Source: CAYLNH01 sp964384625 (GTDB lineage: Bacteria > Verrucomicrobiota > Lentisphaeria > JABSQK01). From it: a DNA stretch of 18,616 bases. The notes beneath the pieces are model-generated. The model saw only the letters and a list, made by a program, of their open reading frames with translations. It was not told where the DNA came from and made no database searches. Location: assembly GCA_964384625.1 (NCBI GenBank), contig CAYLNH010000131.1:1-18616 (forward strand), written 5' to 3'. A program made the position numbers and the translations under genes. Positions 7,505-15,683 of the stretch are shown piece after piece. Every line of letters starts with the position of its first letter. Position 1 is the stretch's first letter.

Positions 7505-9007
7505 TCATGGAAAATGGCTTAGCACCGAACCGTCGAATGAGAAGTTCAGATGCTGCCAGGCGGTACCGCAGCCGATGTCGTTGGTTTCGCGCATGCTGCG
7601 GAGCAGCCGTTGCCGACATTCATCCGCGACGTCGCGCAACTCGGGGTCGTCGATCCGGTTGGTCAGTTCGCAGGGGTCGGCGTCAAGGTCGTAGAGTTCG
7701 TCGAAGGCCGGCGCGTTATAGACGTACTTGTACTGCCGCCAGCGCAGCAGCCGCTGCCAGTAGTTGATCCGCAGGCCGTGGAACTCACACATCAGGTCCT
7801 CGCGCCAGTCGGCGTGCGGATCCTGCAGCACCGGCCGCAGACTGCGGCCCTGGTGTGCGGACGGCACCGGCAGTCCGGCCAGGTCCAGGGCGGTCGACGC
7901 AATGTCCATGTTCGAGACCAACGCATTGCAGACCGAGCCGGCCGCGGCCACACCCGGCACGCGGGCAAGCAACGGGATGTGATAGGTCTCTTCATACATG
8001 AACTCGCCCTTATCGAGCAAGCCGCCGTGCGCGCCGGTCATATCACCGTGGTCCGTGGTGAAGACAATCGCCGTCTCCGCCGCCAAGCCGCTGTCGTCCA
8101 GCGTCTCCAGCAGTTTGCCGATCTCGGCGTCGATGAAACTGCAGTACCCCCAGTACTTCGCGATCAACGCCTTCCAGTCGGCCTCGGAGAATTCGATGTG
8201 CTCATGATAGAAACTGCGGCGATAGCGATCGTGCACCGGCGGTTTGTCGGCCAGTTCGTCAACGAAATTCGGCCACAGCTCGATGTCGGCCGGGTCGTAC
8301 ATCGAAGCGTACGGCTCGGGGATGTAACTCGGGTGGTGCGGGCCCCAGAAGGAGACCACCTGAAAGAACGGCGTACCGTTCTCCGTGCGTTCCGCGGCAA
8401 ATCGTTCCAGGAGGTCCTTGGCGTGTTCGACAATGAACGCCGGCTCACAGGCGGCAGCCGGTCCGGGCAACGTGCCGCCGGCCCAGCGCGCGCCCGGCAC
8501 CGTCTGGATCTCCGGCGGTACGTCCCGGGGGTCGACCATGCCTTTATCGCGCAGGAATGGATGCGGGATCTGCAGGCCGTTTGCCGCCAGGTAGTCGTCG
8601 TACTCCGGCATAACATACGGATTGCCGTAGCCCATGGCGTCCATGCCCTCGAAGCCGTAGGCCGTCGGTCCCTTTTCTTCGCCGCAATGCCACTTGCCGG
8701 AGTAGCCGCAGTTGTAGCCGGCGTCTCGCAGCTGCTGACTGATCAGCGGAATGTGATCGGGGATCTCCCGTATCGGCCAGAACCGTGGGTTGTTCGTATT
8801 CGTGCGCACGTCGTGGGTATGCGGATAGACGCCGGTAAGCATGGACGTGCGGGCCGGCGAACACAGCGAACAGACGGTATAGGCGTTATCAAAACGCATG
8901 CCGTCGGCCGCAAGTTGATCCAGGTTCGGCGTCCGGCAGATAGACCGGCCGGTATAGCCCAGCGAGTCATAGCGCTGTTGGTCGGTGATGATATAGATGA
9001 TGTTCAT
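7505..9007 (-). CDS. S1-family formylglycine sulfatase (CSPAR type), cytoplasmic
   Basis: Predicted product is 500 residues, starting MNIIYIITDQQRYD at 9007. The open frame continues upstream to an ATG at 9058, but that part reads through a hairpin and has no family character. No strong Shine-Dalgarno is visible. Metal-binding Asp9-Gln10 follows the first strand. Cys49 in SLCSPARTSMLTG is the formylglycine site in the C-x-P-A-R form. GKWHCG supplies Lys and His. VVSFWGPHHPSY and FTTDHGDMTGAHG supply further active-site residues, and the C-terminal subdomain (DELYDLDADPCELTNRIDDP) is complete. DQQR plus CSPAR places it nearer the choline-sulfatase/heparan-sulfatase-like side of S1 than the CSPSR enzyme at 4202-5554, so the two sulfatases probably remove different sulfate groups. 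No signal peptide is present. It follows the NHL-propeller gene by 50 bp, which contains a stem-loop. Exact subfamily is not assigned. Confidence 0.92.
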   Translation of the reverse strand: MNIIYIITDQQRYDSLGYTGRSICRTPNLDQLAADGMRFDNAYTVCSLCSPARTSMLTGVYPHTHDVRTNTNNPRFWPIREIPDHIPLISQQLRDAGYNCGYSGKWHCGEEKGPTAYGFEGMDAMGYGNPYVMPEYDDYLAANGLQIPHPFLRDKGMVDPRDVPPEIQTVPGARWAGGTLPGPAAACEPAFIVEHAKDLLERFAAERTENGTPFFQVVSFWGPHHPSYIPEPYASMYDPADIELWPNFVDELADKPPVHDRYRRSFYHEHIEFSEADWKALIAKYWGYCSFIDAEIGKLLETLDDSGLAAETAIVFTTDHGDMTGAHGGLLDKGEFMYEETYHIPLLARVPGVAAAGSVCNALVSNMDIASTALDLAGLPVPSAHQGRSLRPVLQDPHADWREDLMCEFHGLRINYWQRLLRWRQYKYVYNAPAFDELYDLDADPCELTNRIDDPELRDVADECRQRLLRSMRETNDIGCGTAWQHLNFSFDGSVLSHFP

Positions 9008-9031
9008 TCTTACGTGTCGGGTTTCGGCTGA

Positions 9032-9052
9032 GGGCACCCGTGAAGGGTGCCC
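9032..9052. repeat. Intergenic stem-loop gggcaccc/gggtgccc
   Basis: Perfect 8-bp inverted repeat with a 5-nt loop (gtgaa), just after the stop of the 1128-residue gene and about 25 bp before the sulfatase start. There is no T-run after it on the minus strand, so it is not a canonical terminator. It may stabilise the upstream mRNA 3' end, tune expression between the two genes, or be a dispersed palindromic repeat. Confidence 0.6.
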
Positions 9053-9057
9053 GTACA

Positions 9058-12000
9058 TCAGGGGGTCTTGGGTAGGTCAAAGAAGAAGCCGGCGAGGAAA
9101 TTGCCGAAGCCTTTTCCCTTGATGTGATTGTAGCGAAGACGAAGCGCGCCCTGGACGTTCCAGGAGATGTATTTGCCCTGGCGCTCACCGCGCGCGGCGA
9201 TCTCGCGCTGGTCCAGAACCGTGCCGGTGGTGGCGTCGACCAACTCGATCTTCGTCGCATAACCGTTGCCGTGGCCGGCCGCGTACAACGTCAGTCGATG
9301 CGTCTTGCCGTCGACAAATTCGAGCAGGTACTCCTGCTCCTTCTTTGCATAGCCGCTGCCGGGCGGGAAGGAGGTCCTTTGCTTCGTGCCGGGCGCAGCT
9401 TTGCGGAGGAAACGAACGCCCTCCACCGGTCGGGCTTTGAAGCCGGCCTGGCGGCGAAAGCCGGCGCCGTCGATGCGGAAATAGTCCGGCTCCGACGGGT
9501 TGTTTTCGCTGTCCCAGTCGCCGACAATGTAGAAGCCGTCTTTGCCGTACTTTCCTTTCCAGTCGCCTTGGCTTCTGTCGTCGACAGCAAGGAATTGCGC
9601 CGACGCCTGCTGCGGCAAAATCGTCACCGCTTTCGAAGGAGGTCCTTCGCCGGCGGCATTGACGATTGTCACGCGGTAGCGATAGCTGGTGCCGTTGGTG
9701 ACGGTTCGATCAAGAAAGGTCGGTACGAGGACCGGTGCGGCATTCACCGTCTTGAAGGCGCCGCCGTTGGCGGCGCGCTGGATATTGTAGCCTTTGATCA
9801 GACCGCAGGTGGCGGTTCGCCAGGCGAGCTTGACGCGGCCGCTGCCCATGGTCGCGGCGACGATCTCGGGGGCGGTCTCCGGTCGTTCTTTCGGGCTGGC
9901 CTGCGGTTTCCAACGGTACATGAGGATCTTGCACCAGCCGTTTTCCTGACACAAGGCGACGTACTCGCCGCTGGACAAGCGGAAGGCCTGCACCGCGCTC
10001 TGGGAGCGGTCGAAATAGCCGCCCGCGCCGTTAACCTCGACGCCCGGGACGAATTCCATGACGCGGTTGCCGTGACGCAGGTCGTAGACCTTGACGTTGC
10101 CCGGCCGGCCGGTGGTGTAGAGGAAATCGTCGACGACGTCGAAGCCGACGGCGCCGTCCATATAGTAGTCGTCTGCAGTGGGCGCCATGACGAACTCGAT
10201 CGCGCTCTTGCGGTTGCCTTTGCTCCAATTCGGGTATCGCGCGATATAGGTTGTGCGCCAGCGCACATCGCCGTGTCCCGGGTATTTCTGCGTCGAACCG
10301 GCCAGCACCATGGTATCATTAGTGACATCGTAGCGACTGCGCTGCAGGGTCATGAACGGTTCCGGACCGGCAATGGTTTGACGCTTATTCCAAGTGGGCA
10401 CGCCGCTTTTCACGCCGGCGAACCGCATAACGACCAGCTCGTCGGTATGCCAGCCGGTGTGCCAGACATCGCCCTTGCCGTCGACATCCCAGCGGACACC
10501 GCCGGGGCTCTTGATCTTGCCGAATGCCAGGTACTCCTGCGCTTGCGCTTTGCCGTCGCGCGGCTGGCCGTTGATGCCGTCCATCCAGATCCACGGCTGT
10601 CGCGTCTTGTTCGGCGCGTGCGCCGGCCACTGCAGCGGGCGACGGTTGTCCGAGCGCGCACAGATCACGGCGCAGGGCACAGCGGTCTCACCGTGTTTTT
10701 GCGGTTCGAAGCGATAGAAACACAGTCCGGGGTTGCCGGCCAGCACGAGGAACTTGACGCCGTCGATCCAACGGATCCATGGCGTGCAGCGGCTGCGTCG
10801 ACCGAGGGCTTCAAAGGTGAAGTCGCGCAGGTTCGAAGTAAACGCACGATAAGTGCCCTCGCGCCCGCGGTCTTCGCTCCAGTCCATTGCGAACACCTGG
10901 TCGGCGCCGGCGTACAGCTGCGTCTCATCCTTTGGATCCAGCGTGGCGCCGTCGAAGATGTAGGCGATGCTTTCCAGCTTCCAGAGTGCTTGCGGCGCCG
11001 CCTTGCTGATCGCGTTCGGCGCGAAGGCACGAAGCGTAACCGCGTTCGCCATCGTCCCCGGCGAGATGTAGCAGAACGGCCAACCGGTGGAACTGACATA
11101 GATCTTGCCCTTGGCGTCGACGCCGACGCCGGTGAGGCCGTTAAACTTGCCGTCGGTCACTTTGCCCATGGTGCCGGCGAACATGCCGCCCCTGGTGCCG
11201 AGCGTGCCGACCAGACGGTCGCCGTTGGCGACATCGTAGATCTTGACCTGCTGGTCCTTGCCGTTGTCGGCGACGTAGAGCCGGCCGCGACGGTCGAACG
11301 CGATACCGGTAGGGATCTCCGGGCCTGTGACCGTCTGGAGCACCTTGCCTGTCTGTATGTCGACGCGAACGATTTCGGCCCGGTGTTTGTACGGGCCCTC
11401 GAGAAAATCATAGGTTGACTTCTCAAACCCCTCGCGGATAACCCAGAGTCTGCCTTTCGGATCAAAGCACATGGGGCCGGGTCGAATGAAGTCGAACTGT
11501 CGCTTTGCTTCAAGTGTGCCGCAATCGAAGACCTCGATACGACCAGCCTCGGCGTGACTCGCAAAGACCTCCTTCGCGTTCGCCGCCAGGCCGCGAACCG
11601 TTTCGTGCCCCTTCCCTTTGGCGGCAAGCTTTACGAACTTGCGGCCGGACGTCAGATCCATCTCCAGACGATGGAAGCCGGTCTTATGCGAAGCGAAGAC
11701 ATACTTGCCGTTGCTGGTAACGGCGATGCCGGCGGGAACGGTTTTGCGCCCGGGCCCGATGTTTTTGCCGTCTTTGTAGGCGGCCAGACAATGGCCCTGT
11801 TCTTCAAAGAAACTCGTGGTCAGGCACGTGCCGTCGGGACGCACATGCAGGCCGGTCATATTGAAACTGACAGTATCGGTAACGGGCCCTGGCAGACTGT
11901 TGCCGACCCAGGAGGTCTTGTAGGAGCGCTGCACACCGGGCGTCAACCGGACGGCATCCAGGACCGCGGTTGTACCCTTGCCCGCCAGTTCGATGCCGAT

Positions 12001-12444
12001 GTATACCGGGCCGGCCGCCGGCAGACTGCGACCGCCGCGATTAAGGAATCGGCGGCCGTCGCCGGAACGGAACATCGCCGTATTGCGTCCCTGCCGTTCC
12101 AGCCGCAGCCAGACCGGATCATCCTTGCCGGGGCCGCCGCGTTTCGTGACGCGTACGCGATGCGACGCACCGGCATCCCGGGCGTCGGCGTCCAGGCCCG
12201 GCAGGAGGTGCAGCGTAACGGAACGGTTCTTGTCGTTGCCGGACAAACCGACGATACGCACGTGAAACTCGAAATCACCGTCGACCCGGCGACAGAGCAA
12301 GAAGCCGTTGTCGCCGCGAACCGTTAGTGAGCGACCATCAAGTTGGTAGTTTCCCTTCCCTTCGGCGATCTTCCAGGTGTCACCACTGTGCGAGACCTGC
12401 AGCAGGAGTAGAAACGCGGCGGCAATCATCGTTGTATATTTCAT
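9058..12444 (-). CDS. Secreted NHL/beta-propeller protein with N-terminal LamG-like, FN3 and C-terminal carbohydrate-binding-like domains
   Basis: Predicted product is 1128 residues. The ATG at 12444 follows AAGGAG at 8-bp spacing. Residues 1-20 (MKYTTMIAAAFLLLLQVSHS) are a signal peptide, so the protein is exported. Residues ~22-165 form a beta-sandwich (GDFEFHVRIVGLSG ... GPVYIGIELAGKG) like LamG/DUF1080 domains. From ~190 to ~850 there are propeller blades, with NHL-type repeats such as IPTGIAFDRRGRLYVADNG and LTGVGVDAKGKIYVSSTG. Residues ~857-950 are a fibronectin type III domain (GRVKLAWRTA ... SYRYRVTIVNAAGEGPPS). Residues ~951-1128 (QGDWKGKYGKDGFYIVGDW to the end) match a C-terminal module I know from planctomycete secreted proteins, possibly carbohydrate-binding. 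No catalytic motif or haem CXXCH is seen, so it may be a binding or scaffold protein, though an unrecognised lyase or hydrolase activity is possible. It lies 26 bp after the GH-A-like gene and is probably co-transcribed with it. Confidence 0.8.
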   Translation of the reverse strand: MKYTTMIAAAFLLLLQVSHSGDTWKIAEGKGNYQLDGRSLTVRGDNGFLLCRRVDGDFEFHVRIVGLSGNDKNRSVTLHLLPGLDADARDAGASHRVRVTKRGGPGKDDPVWLRLERQGRNTAMFRSGDGRRFLNRGGRSLPAAGPVYIGIELAGKGTTAVLDAVRLTPGVQRSYKTSWVGNSLPGPVTDTVSFNMTGLHVRPDGTCLTTSFFEEQGHCLAAYKDGKNIGPGRKTVPAGIAVTSNGKYVFASHKTGFHRLEMDLTSGRKFVKLAAKGKGHETVRGLAANAKEVFASHAEAGRIEVFDCGTLEAKRQFDFIRPGPMCFDPKGRLWVIREGFEKSTYDFLEGPYKHRAEIVRVDIQTGKVLQTVTGPEIPTGIAFDRRGRLYVADNGKDQQVKIYDVANGDRLVGTLGTRGGMFAGTMGKVTDGKFNGLTGVGVDAKGKIYVSSTGWPFCYISPGTMANAVTLRAFAPNAISKAAPQALWKLESIAYIFDGATLDPKDETQLYAGADQVFAMDWSEDRGREGTYRAFTSNLRDFTFEALGRRSRCTPWIRWIDGVKFLVLAGNPGLCFYRFEPQKHGETAVPCAVICARSDNRRPLQWPAHAPNKTRQPWIWMDGINGQPRDGKAQAQEYLAFGKIKSPGGVRWDVDGKGDVWHTGWHTDELVVMRFAGVKSGVPTWNKRQTIAGPEPFMTLQRSRYDVTNDTMVLAGSTQKYPGHGDVRWRTTYIARYPNWSKGNRKSAIEFVMAPTADDYYMDGAVGFDVVDDFLYTTGRPGNVKVYDLRHGNRVMEFVPGVEVNGAGGYFDRSQSAVQAFRLSSGEYVALCQENGWCKILMYRWKPQASPKERPETAPEIVAATMGSGRVKLAWRTATCGLIKGYNIQRAANGGAFKTVNAAPVLVPTFLDRTVTNGTSYRYRVTIVNAAGEGPPSKAVTILPQQASAQFLAVDDRSQGDWKGKYGKDGFYIVGDWDSENNPSEPDYFRIDGAGFRRQAGFKARPVEGVRFLRKAAPGTKQRTSFPPGSGYAKKEQEYLLEFVDGKTHRLTLYAAGHGNGYATKIELVDATTGTVLDQREIAARGERQGKYISWNVQGALRLRYNHIKGKGFGNFLAGFFFDLPKTP

Positions 12445-12470
12445 GGGTACATCTCCTTAGATTGATGATT

Positions 12471-15400
12471 TCACTGCAGCGTCCAGCGAATACTGTTCGA
12501 GGGGCTCGGCTGCCAATAGGGGTGCAGTGTCAGTCCGTTCATCTTGGTAGCGCCGGCGCTTTGACCGAAACTCAGCGAACCGCTGGAGTTGAAGCGGAAG
12601 GTGAAGCCGAATTCCAGCCCCGCCTGCGGCTGCCTTATCCCCAATTCGGACCACGGGAGGGCGACCCGGTACAGCGTGCGGCCGGCGCGGTTCTCGACGC
12701 TTGCGTCGGCTGTGACGGCGTGCTGCCGGTTCGCGTTCTTCTCAGCGTGCGGGAAGTAGTGACCGCGGGGAATGCCCGGCGCCAGCAGGCACCACAGTTC
12801 GGGTTTGCCGTCGAGGCATTGGTACAACGAAAACTCGTAGTCTGTGTCCGGCACGGCCACCCAGCTGCGGGGCAGTTTATCAACGGGATAGTCGAGGTCG
12901 TGTGTTTTGGCCATGCGTTCTGCGGGCCGATCGAAGTCGAAGGCGAACTGGAACGTGTCCCCGCTGAACGGCAGATCGTTTATGAACCGCGGCGCCATCT
13001 GGCTGTAATGGAAGGACAGCTCTTCAAGCCTGGCCTTCGGTCGTTTGGCTTTGATCTCGAAATAGCCGCGGACCCAGCGATTCTTGGCCAGCTGGCTGAA
13101 CTTCGGGTTGTCCTTCAGGAACGCCTGAAACTTGGGCCAGTCCGGATCCTGCTGCGCCTTTTTCAGCGCCCGCTTGTCATTGTTCCGAAATGACAGGAAG
13201 CGCGCCCAGGGCTCAAGTGGCCGCCATTCCGCCGCGAACCGTTTGCCCCAGAAGTACTGGTCCTCGTCCCAGGTTGCCAACCGCTGTTTCGGCTGGAGCT
13301 GCGCATCGTCAACGGCAGCGAAGAGATACAGATGCTTGCGGTCCCAGGCCAGGCGGACCTCGCCGCCGCGCGTTTGCTGCTTTTCGCCTTTTTGTTCGAT
13401 GAACGGCAGCCAGATACGCTCCATTTCGTCGTTGGCCCCGGCTTTGCCGGCGCTCAACACGGTGACCGGCCGAAGCTTCTTCCAGTCGCCGGGTGCGCCG
13501 GTAACCGGAAGCGTGCCCTGGGGGATACCAGTGATCTGAATCACTTCCGACCATGGCTCGGCCTTGCCGGCCTTCGGCACGAAAGTGAAGGTCAACGGCA
13601 GACCGCCGTTCGGCATGGCGCTGACGCTAACATCGACAACGACGGTTTCACCGGCAGCCAGCGCGAGTTCGCGATCACCATCCACCGTGCCCTCAGCCGT
13701 TAACGACGCCACCCGGAACTGCCCTTTGATCGCCCGGTTGTAGACATTCTTGACGCGAACGGCCAGATTGACGGGCTGCCCTTTCTGCGGTGCGGCCGAC
13801 AACGTACCGGGCGCGATGTGAACATGACGCAGCCCGTCCAGGCGCGCCCGGCGCACCAGGTCGATCACAGCCTTCGCCCCGGCCGTTGACGACAGGAAGT
13901 ACGAGCGCGTGTCCATCATCAACCGGTATTCGCCCTGTTTCGGCTTGAGGCGATTGCCGGACAGGTCGCGGATCTCCAGGATCCCCTTGGCATCGTGAAG
14001 CGTCAACCGGCCGTTCGGCCCTTTCAATACCTGGTGCCAGGGATAATCGCGCAAGCGGCCGCTGCCGGTGGAGGTCAGTTTGCCGGTAAGAACAAAACGG
14101 GCATCCTCGTCGGAACCGAATTGATAGAGATAGGGAAGGTGAGTGGTGAAGCAGAGGCGTTCAAACGGGCGATCTTGAATGATAGCGTTCCAGGCAGCCA
14201 AGGTGACCGCGGCGGGCATCGGCGTGGCCACCGGCGGCAGGCCGCGACGTATGCCTTTCGGCTGCAGCCGATCCCGGCCGAAGCCCTGCCAGAGCATATC
14301 TTTGGTACAGGGGTTGATCCAGCGCTGACCGCCCGACAGGAACTGGCTCATGAACTGCGCGGCCAACACCTGAGAATGCACCCCCCAAGTCTCGGTCTCG
14401 CCGCTGACGATCCCGTGTTTCTCCGCGACCCGCGGGCCGTATGACGCCCAGAGACTGACGTAGTGATCGGACATGATGTCGATCATCTTCATATGTTTGC
14501 GGGACGGACCGGAGAGGAACTTATCTTCCGTGTTCATGACTGAGCAGGCGGCCACGATCTTGATCTTCGGGTCGACGGCTTTGACGCCGTCGTGAATGGT
14601 GCGCAGCAGTTGCCGATAGCGTTTGGAGTCGCCGCCCCAACCGGAGATGCCGAAGGGTTCCCAAGGCTCGTTCCAGTGTTCCACCGCCCAGAGGCCGGCC
14701 TTGCCGCCGCGCCAGTAACGCCGGGTCATGTTCTTGTACCACTGCCGCAATTCCGGATCGCGGTCCGGCGGCAAGATACGCGAAAACGGTTTACCCCGCG
14801 GCTTCCATGGAAGTTCGCGTTCATCGTGGGCGCCGAGCGTGATCATGACCTTGATCTTGTGTTTTTCCGACGCGGCGAAGAACGCATCCCAGCCCGGCAG
14901 ATGACGCGAATCAAACACCGGATCTTTGCCGGTCTTCGCCACGGAAGAAGGCATTTCGCGGCGAACCAGACCGATGCCGAGTCGGGCCAGTGCAGCGCAC
15001 ATCCCGTCATGCGAGTATTCCGAATGGCGGGAACCCGGCAAGCCGTATTCCGCCATAATCTGCGGGAAGTCGCCAAGCCGCGGCGTCGGCTTCAGCACCC
15101 GGGCCAACCCACCGACGACGGTCCGCCGGCCGTCCGGACGCACCAGTACAACGGCATACATACCGCAGACATCGGGCACGTTCAGGGCGCCGGTCAGAGC
15201 GGTCTGGTCGACTTTCAAATCGGCCAGCACCGTGTACGTCGGCCGGATCTCGGTAAGCGCGATCAGGCGTGGATCCTTGCCTTTGACAAATCCCGTTTCG
15301 GTCGGATCAAACTGGCCGGTGTGAAAGCCGATGACTTCCAGTTTGCCGCGCTCCAACAGGGCTTTGTCGCGTGGACGCGCCAGCATGACGCGCACGTCCT

Positions 15401-15578
15401 CCCCCGGATAGTAGACGGCGCCGATGCGATCGAAACCGTAAAGGACAACGTCCTTCTCCTCGCCTGCCGCTTTGAGCATCTCGAGGTTGCGCCCCTGATC
15501 CCAGCGGACACCAAACCCCGCCGTCAACGGCGCCCCGATCAGCAAAAGCACAAGATATAGTTGGCTTCGGATATTCAT
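12471..15578 (-). CDS. Secreted clan GH-A-like glycoside hydrolase with CBM9/DOMON-like C-terminal domain
   Basis: Predicted product is 1035 residues. The ATG at 15578 follows CCGGAGAG at about 9 bp. An N-terminal signal peptide (hydrophobic LYLVLLLIGAPLTAG) precedes a beta-rich domain to ~165. A TIM-barrel-like region runs from ~170 to ~500, with GLVRREMP, KVMITLGAH and AVEHWNEPWEPFG, in which Glu near residue 304 is the clan GH-A acid/base (NEP motif). VSGETETWG (~392-400) is a candidate nucleophile strand. This pattern resembles GH39/GH5-type retaining enzymes, but no family is certain. A beta-sandwich follows (~510-700). A CBM9/DOMON-like module (~715-1035: VRLAWDRKHLYLFAAVDDAQ ... FQFAFDFDRPAE ... 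AGLEFGFTFRFNSSG) ends the protein and probably binds sugar. As the first structural gene after the regulator, it may start degradation outside the cytoplasm. The exact substrate is unknown. Confidence 0.75.
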   Translation of the reverse strand: MNIRSQLYLVLLLIGAPLTAGFGVRWDQGRNLEMLKAAGEEKDVVLYGFDRIGAVYYPGEDVRVMLARPRDKALLERGKLEVIGFHTGQFDPTETGFVKGKDPRLIALTEIRPTYTVLADLKVDQTALTGALNVPDVCGMYAVVLVRPDGRRTVVGGLARVLKPTPRLGDFPQIMAEYGLPGSRHSEYSHDGMCAALARLGIGLVRREMPSSVAKTGKDPVFDSRHLPGWDAFFAASEKHKIKVMITLGAHDERELPWKPRGKPFSRILPPDRDPELRQWYKNMTRRYWRGGKAGLWAVEHWNEPWEPFGISGWGGDSKRYRQLLRTIHDGVKAVDPKIKIVAACSVMNTEDKFLSGPSRKHMKMIDIMSDHYVSLWASYGPRVAEKHGIVSGETETWGVHSQVLAAQFMSQFLSGGQRWINPCTKDMLWQGFGRDRLQPKGIRRGLPPVATPMPAAVTLAAWNAIIQDRPFERLCFTTHLPYLYQFGSDEDARFVLTGKLTSTGSGRLRDYPWHQVLKGPNGRLTLHDAKGILEIRDLSGNRLKPKQGEYRLMMDTRSYFLSSTAGAKAVIDLVRRARLDGLRHVHIAPGTLSAAPQKGQPVNLAVRVKNVYNRAIKGQFRVASLTAEGTVDGDRELALAAGETVVVDVSVSAMPNGGLPLTFTFVPKAGKAEPWSEVIQITGIPQGTLPVTGAPGDWKKLRPVTVLSAGKAGANDEMERIWLPFIEQKGEKQQTRGGEVRLAWDRKHLYLFAAVDDAQLQPKQRLATWDEDQYFWGKRFAAEWRPLEPWARFLSFRNNDKRALKKAQQDPDWPKFQAFLKDNPKFSQLAKNRWVRGYFEIKAKRPKARLEELSFHYSQMAPRFINDLPFSGDTFQFAFDFDRPAERMAKTHDLDYPVDKLPRSWVAVPDTDYEFSLYQCLDGKPELWCLLAPGIPRGHYFPHAEKNANRQHAVTADASVENRAGRTLYRVALPWSELGIRQPQAGLEFGFTFRFNSSGSLSFGQSAGATKMNGLTLHPYWQPSPSNSIRWTLQ

Positions 15579-15683
15579 ACGTGGTTCTCTCCGGACACCG
15601 TCTCAGCCGTTCACCTGTGTCGCTCACGGGAAGACGGATGTCTCTGTTGTCTTAGCCCCAATTCTGGTTGTCCCTCCGGACCC

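Noticed and set aside
7550..9031. Plus-strand open frame of 493 codons antisense to the CSPAR sulfatase
   Set aside because: It is a shadow frame of a clearly recognisable sulfatase.
9124..11418. Long plus-strand open frame (764 codons) antisense to the NHL-propeller gene
   Set aside because: It mirrors codon periodicity of the GC-rich minus-strand gene, has no domain character and no ribosome-binding site. The minus-strand product has a signal peptide and clear repeats.
14592..15560. Plus-strand open frame of 322 codons antisense to the GH-A-like gene
   Set aside because: It has no family features and lies fully inside a gene with signal peptide and NEP motif.
15579..15683. Separate promoter for the GH-A-like gene in the 105-bp gap after the regulator
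   Set aside because: No -35/-10 pair and no copy of the caactgtat motif was seen; only a partial direct repeat of GTCCGGAG and a 4-bp palindrome.
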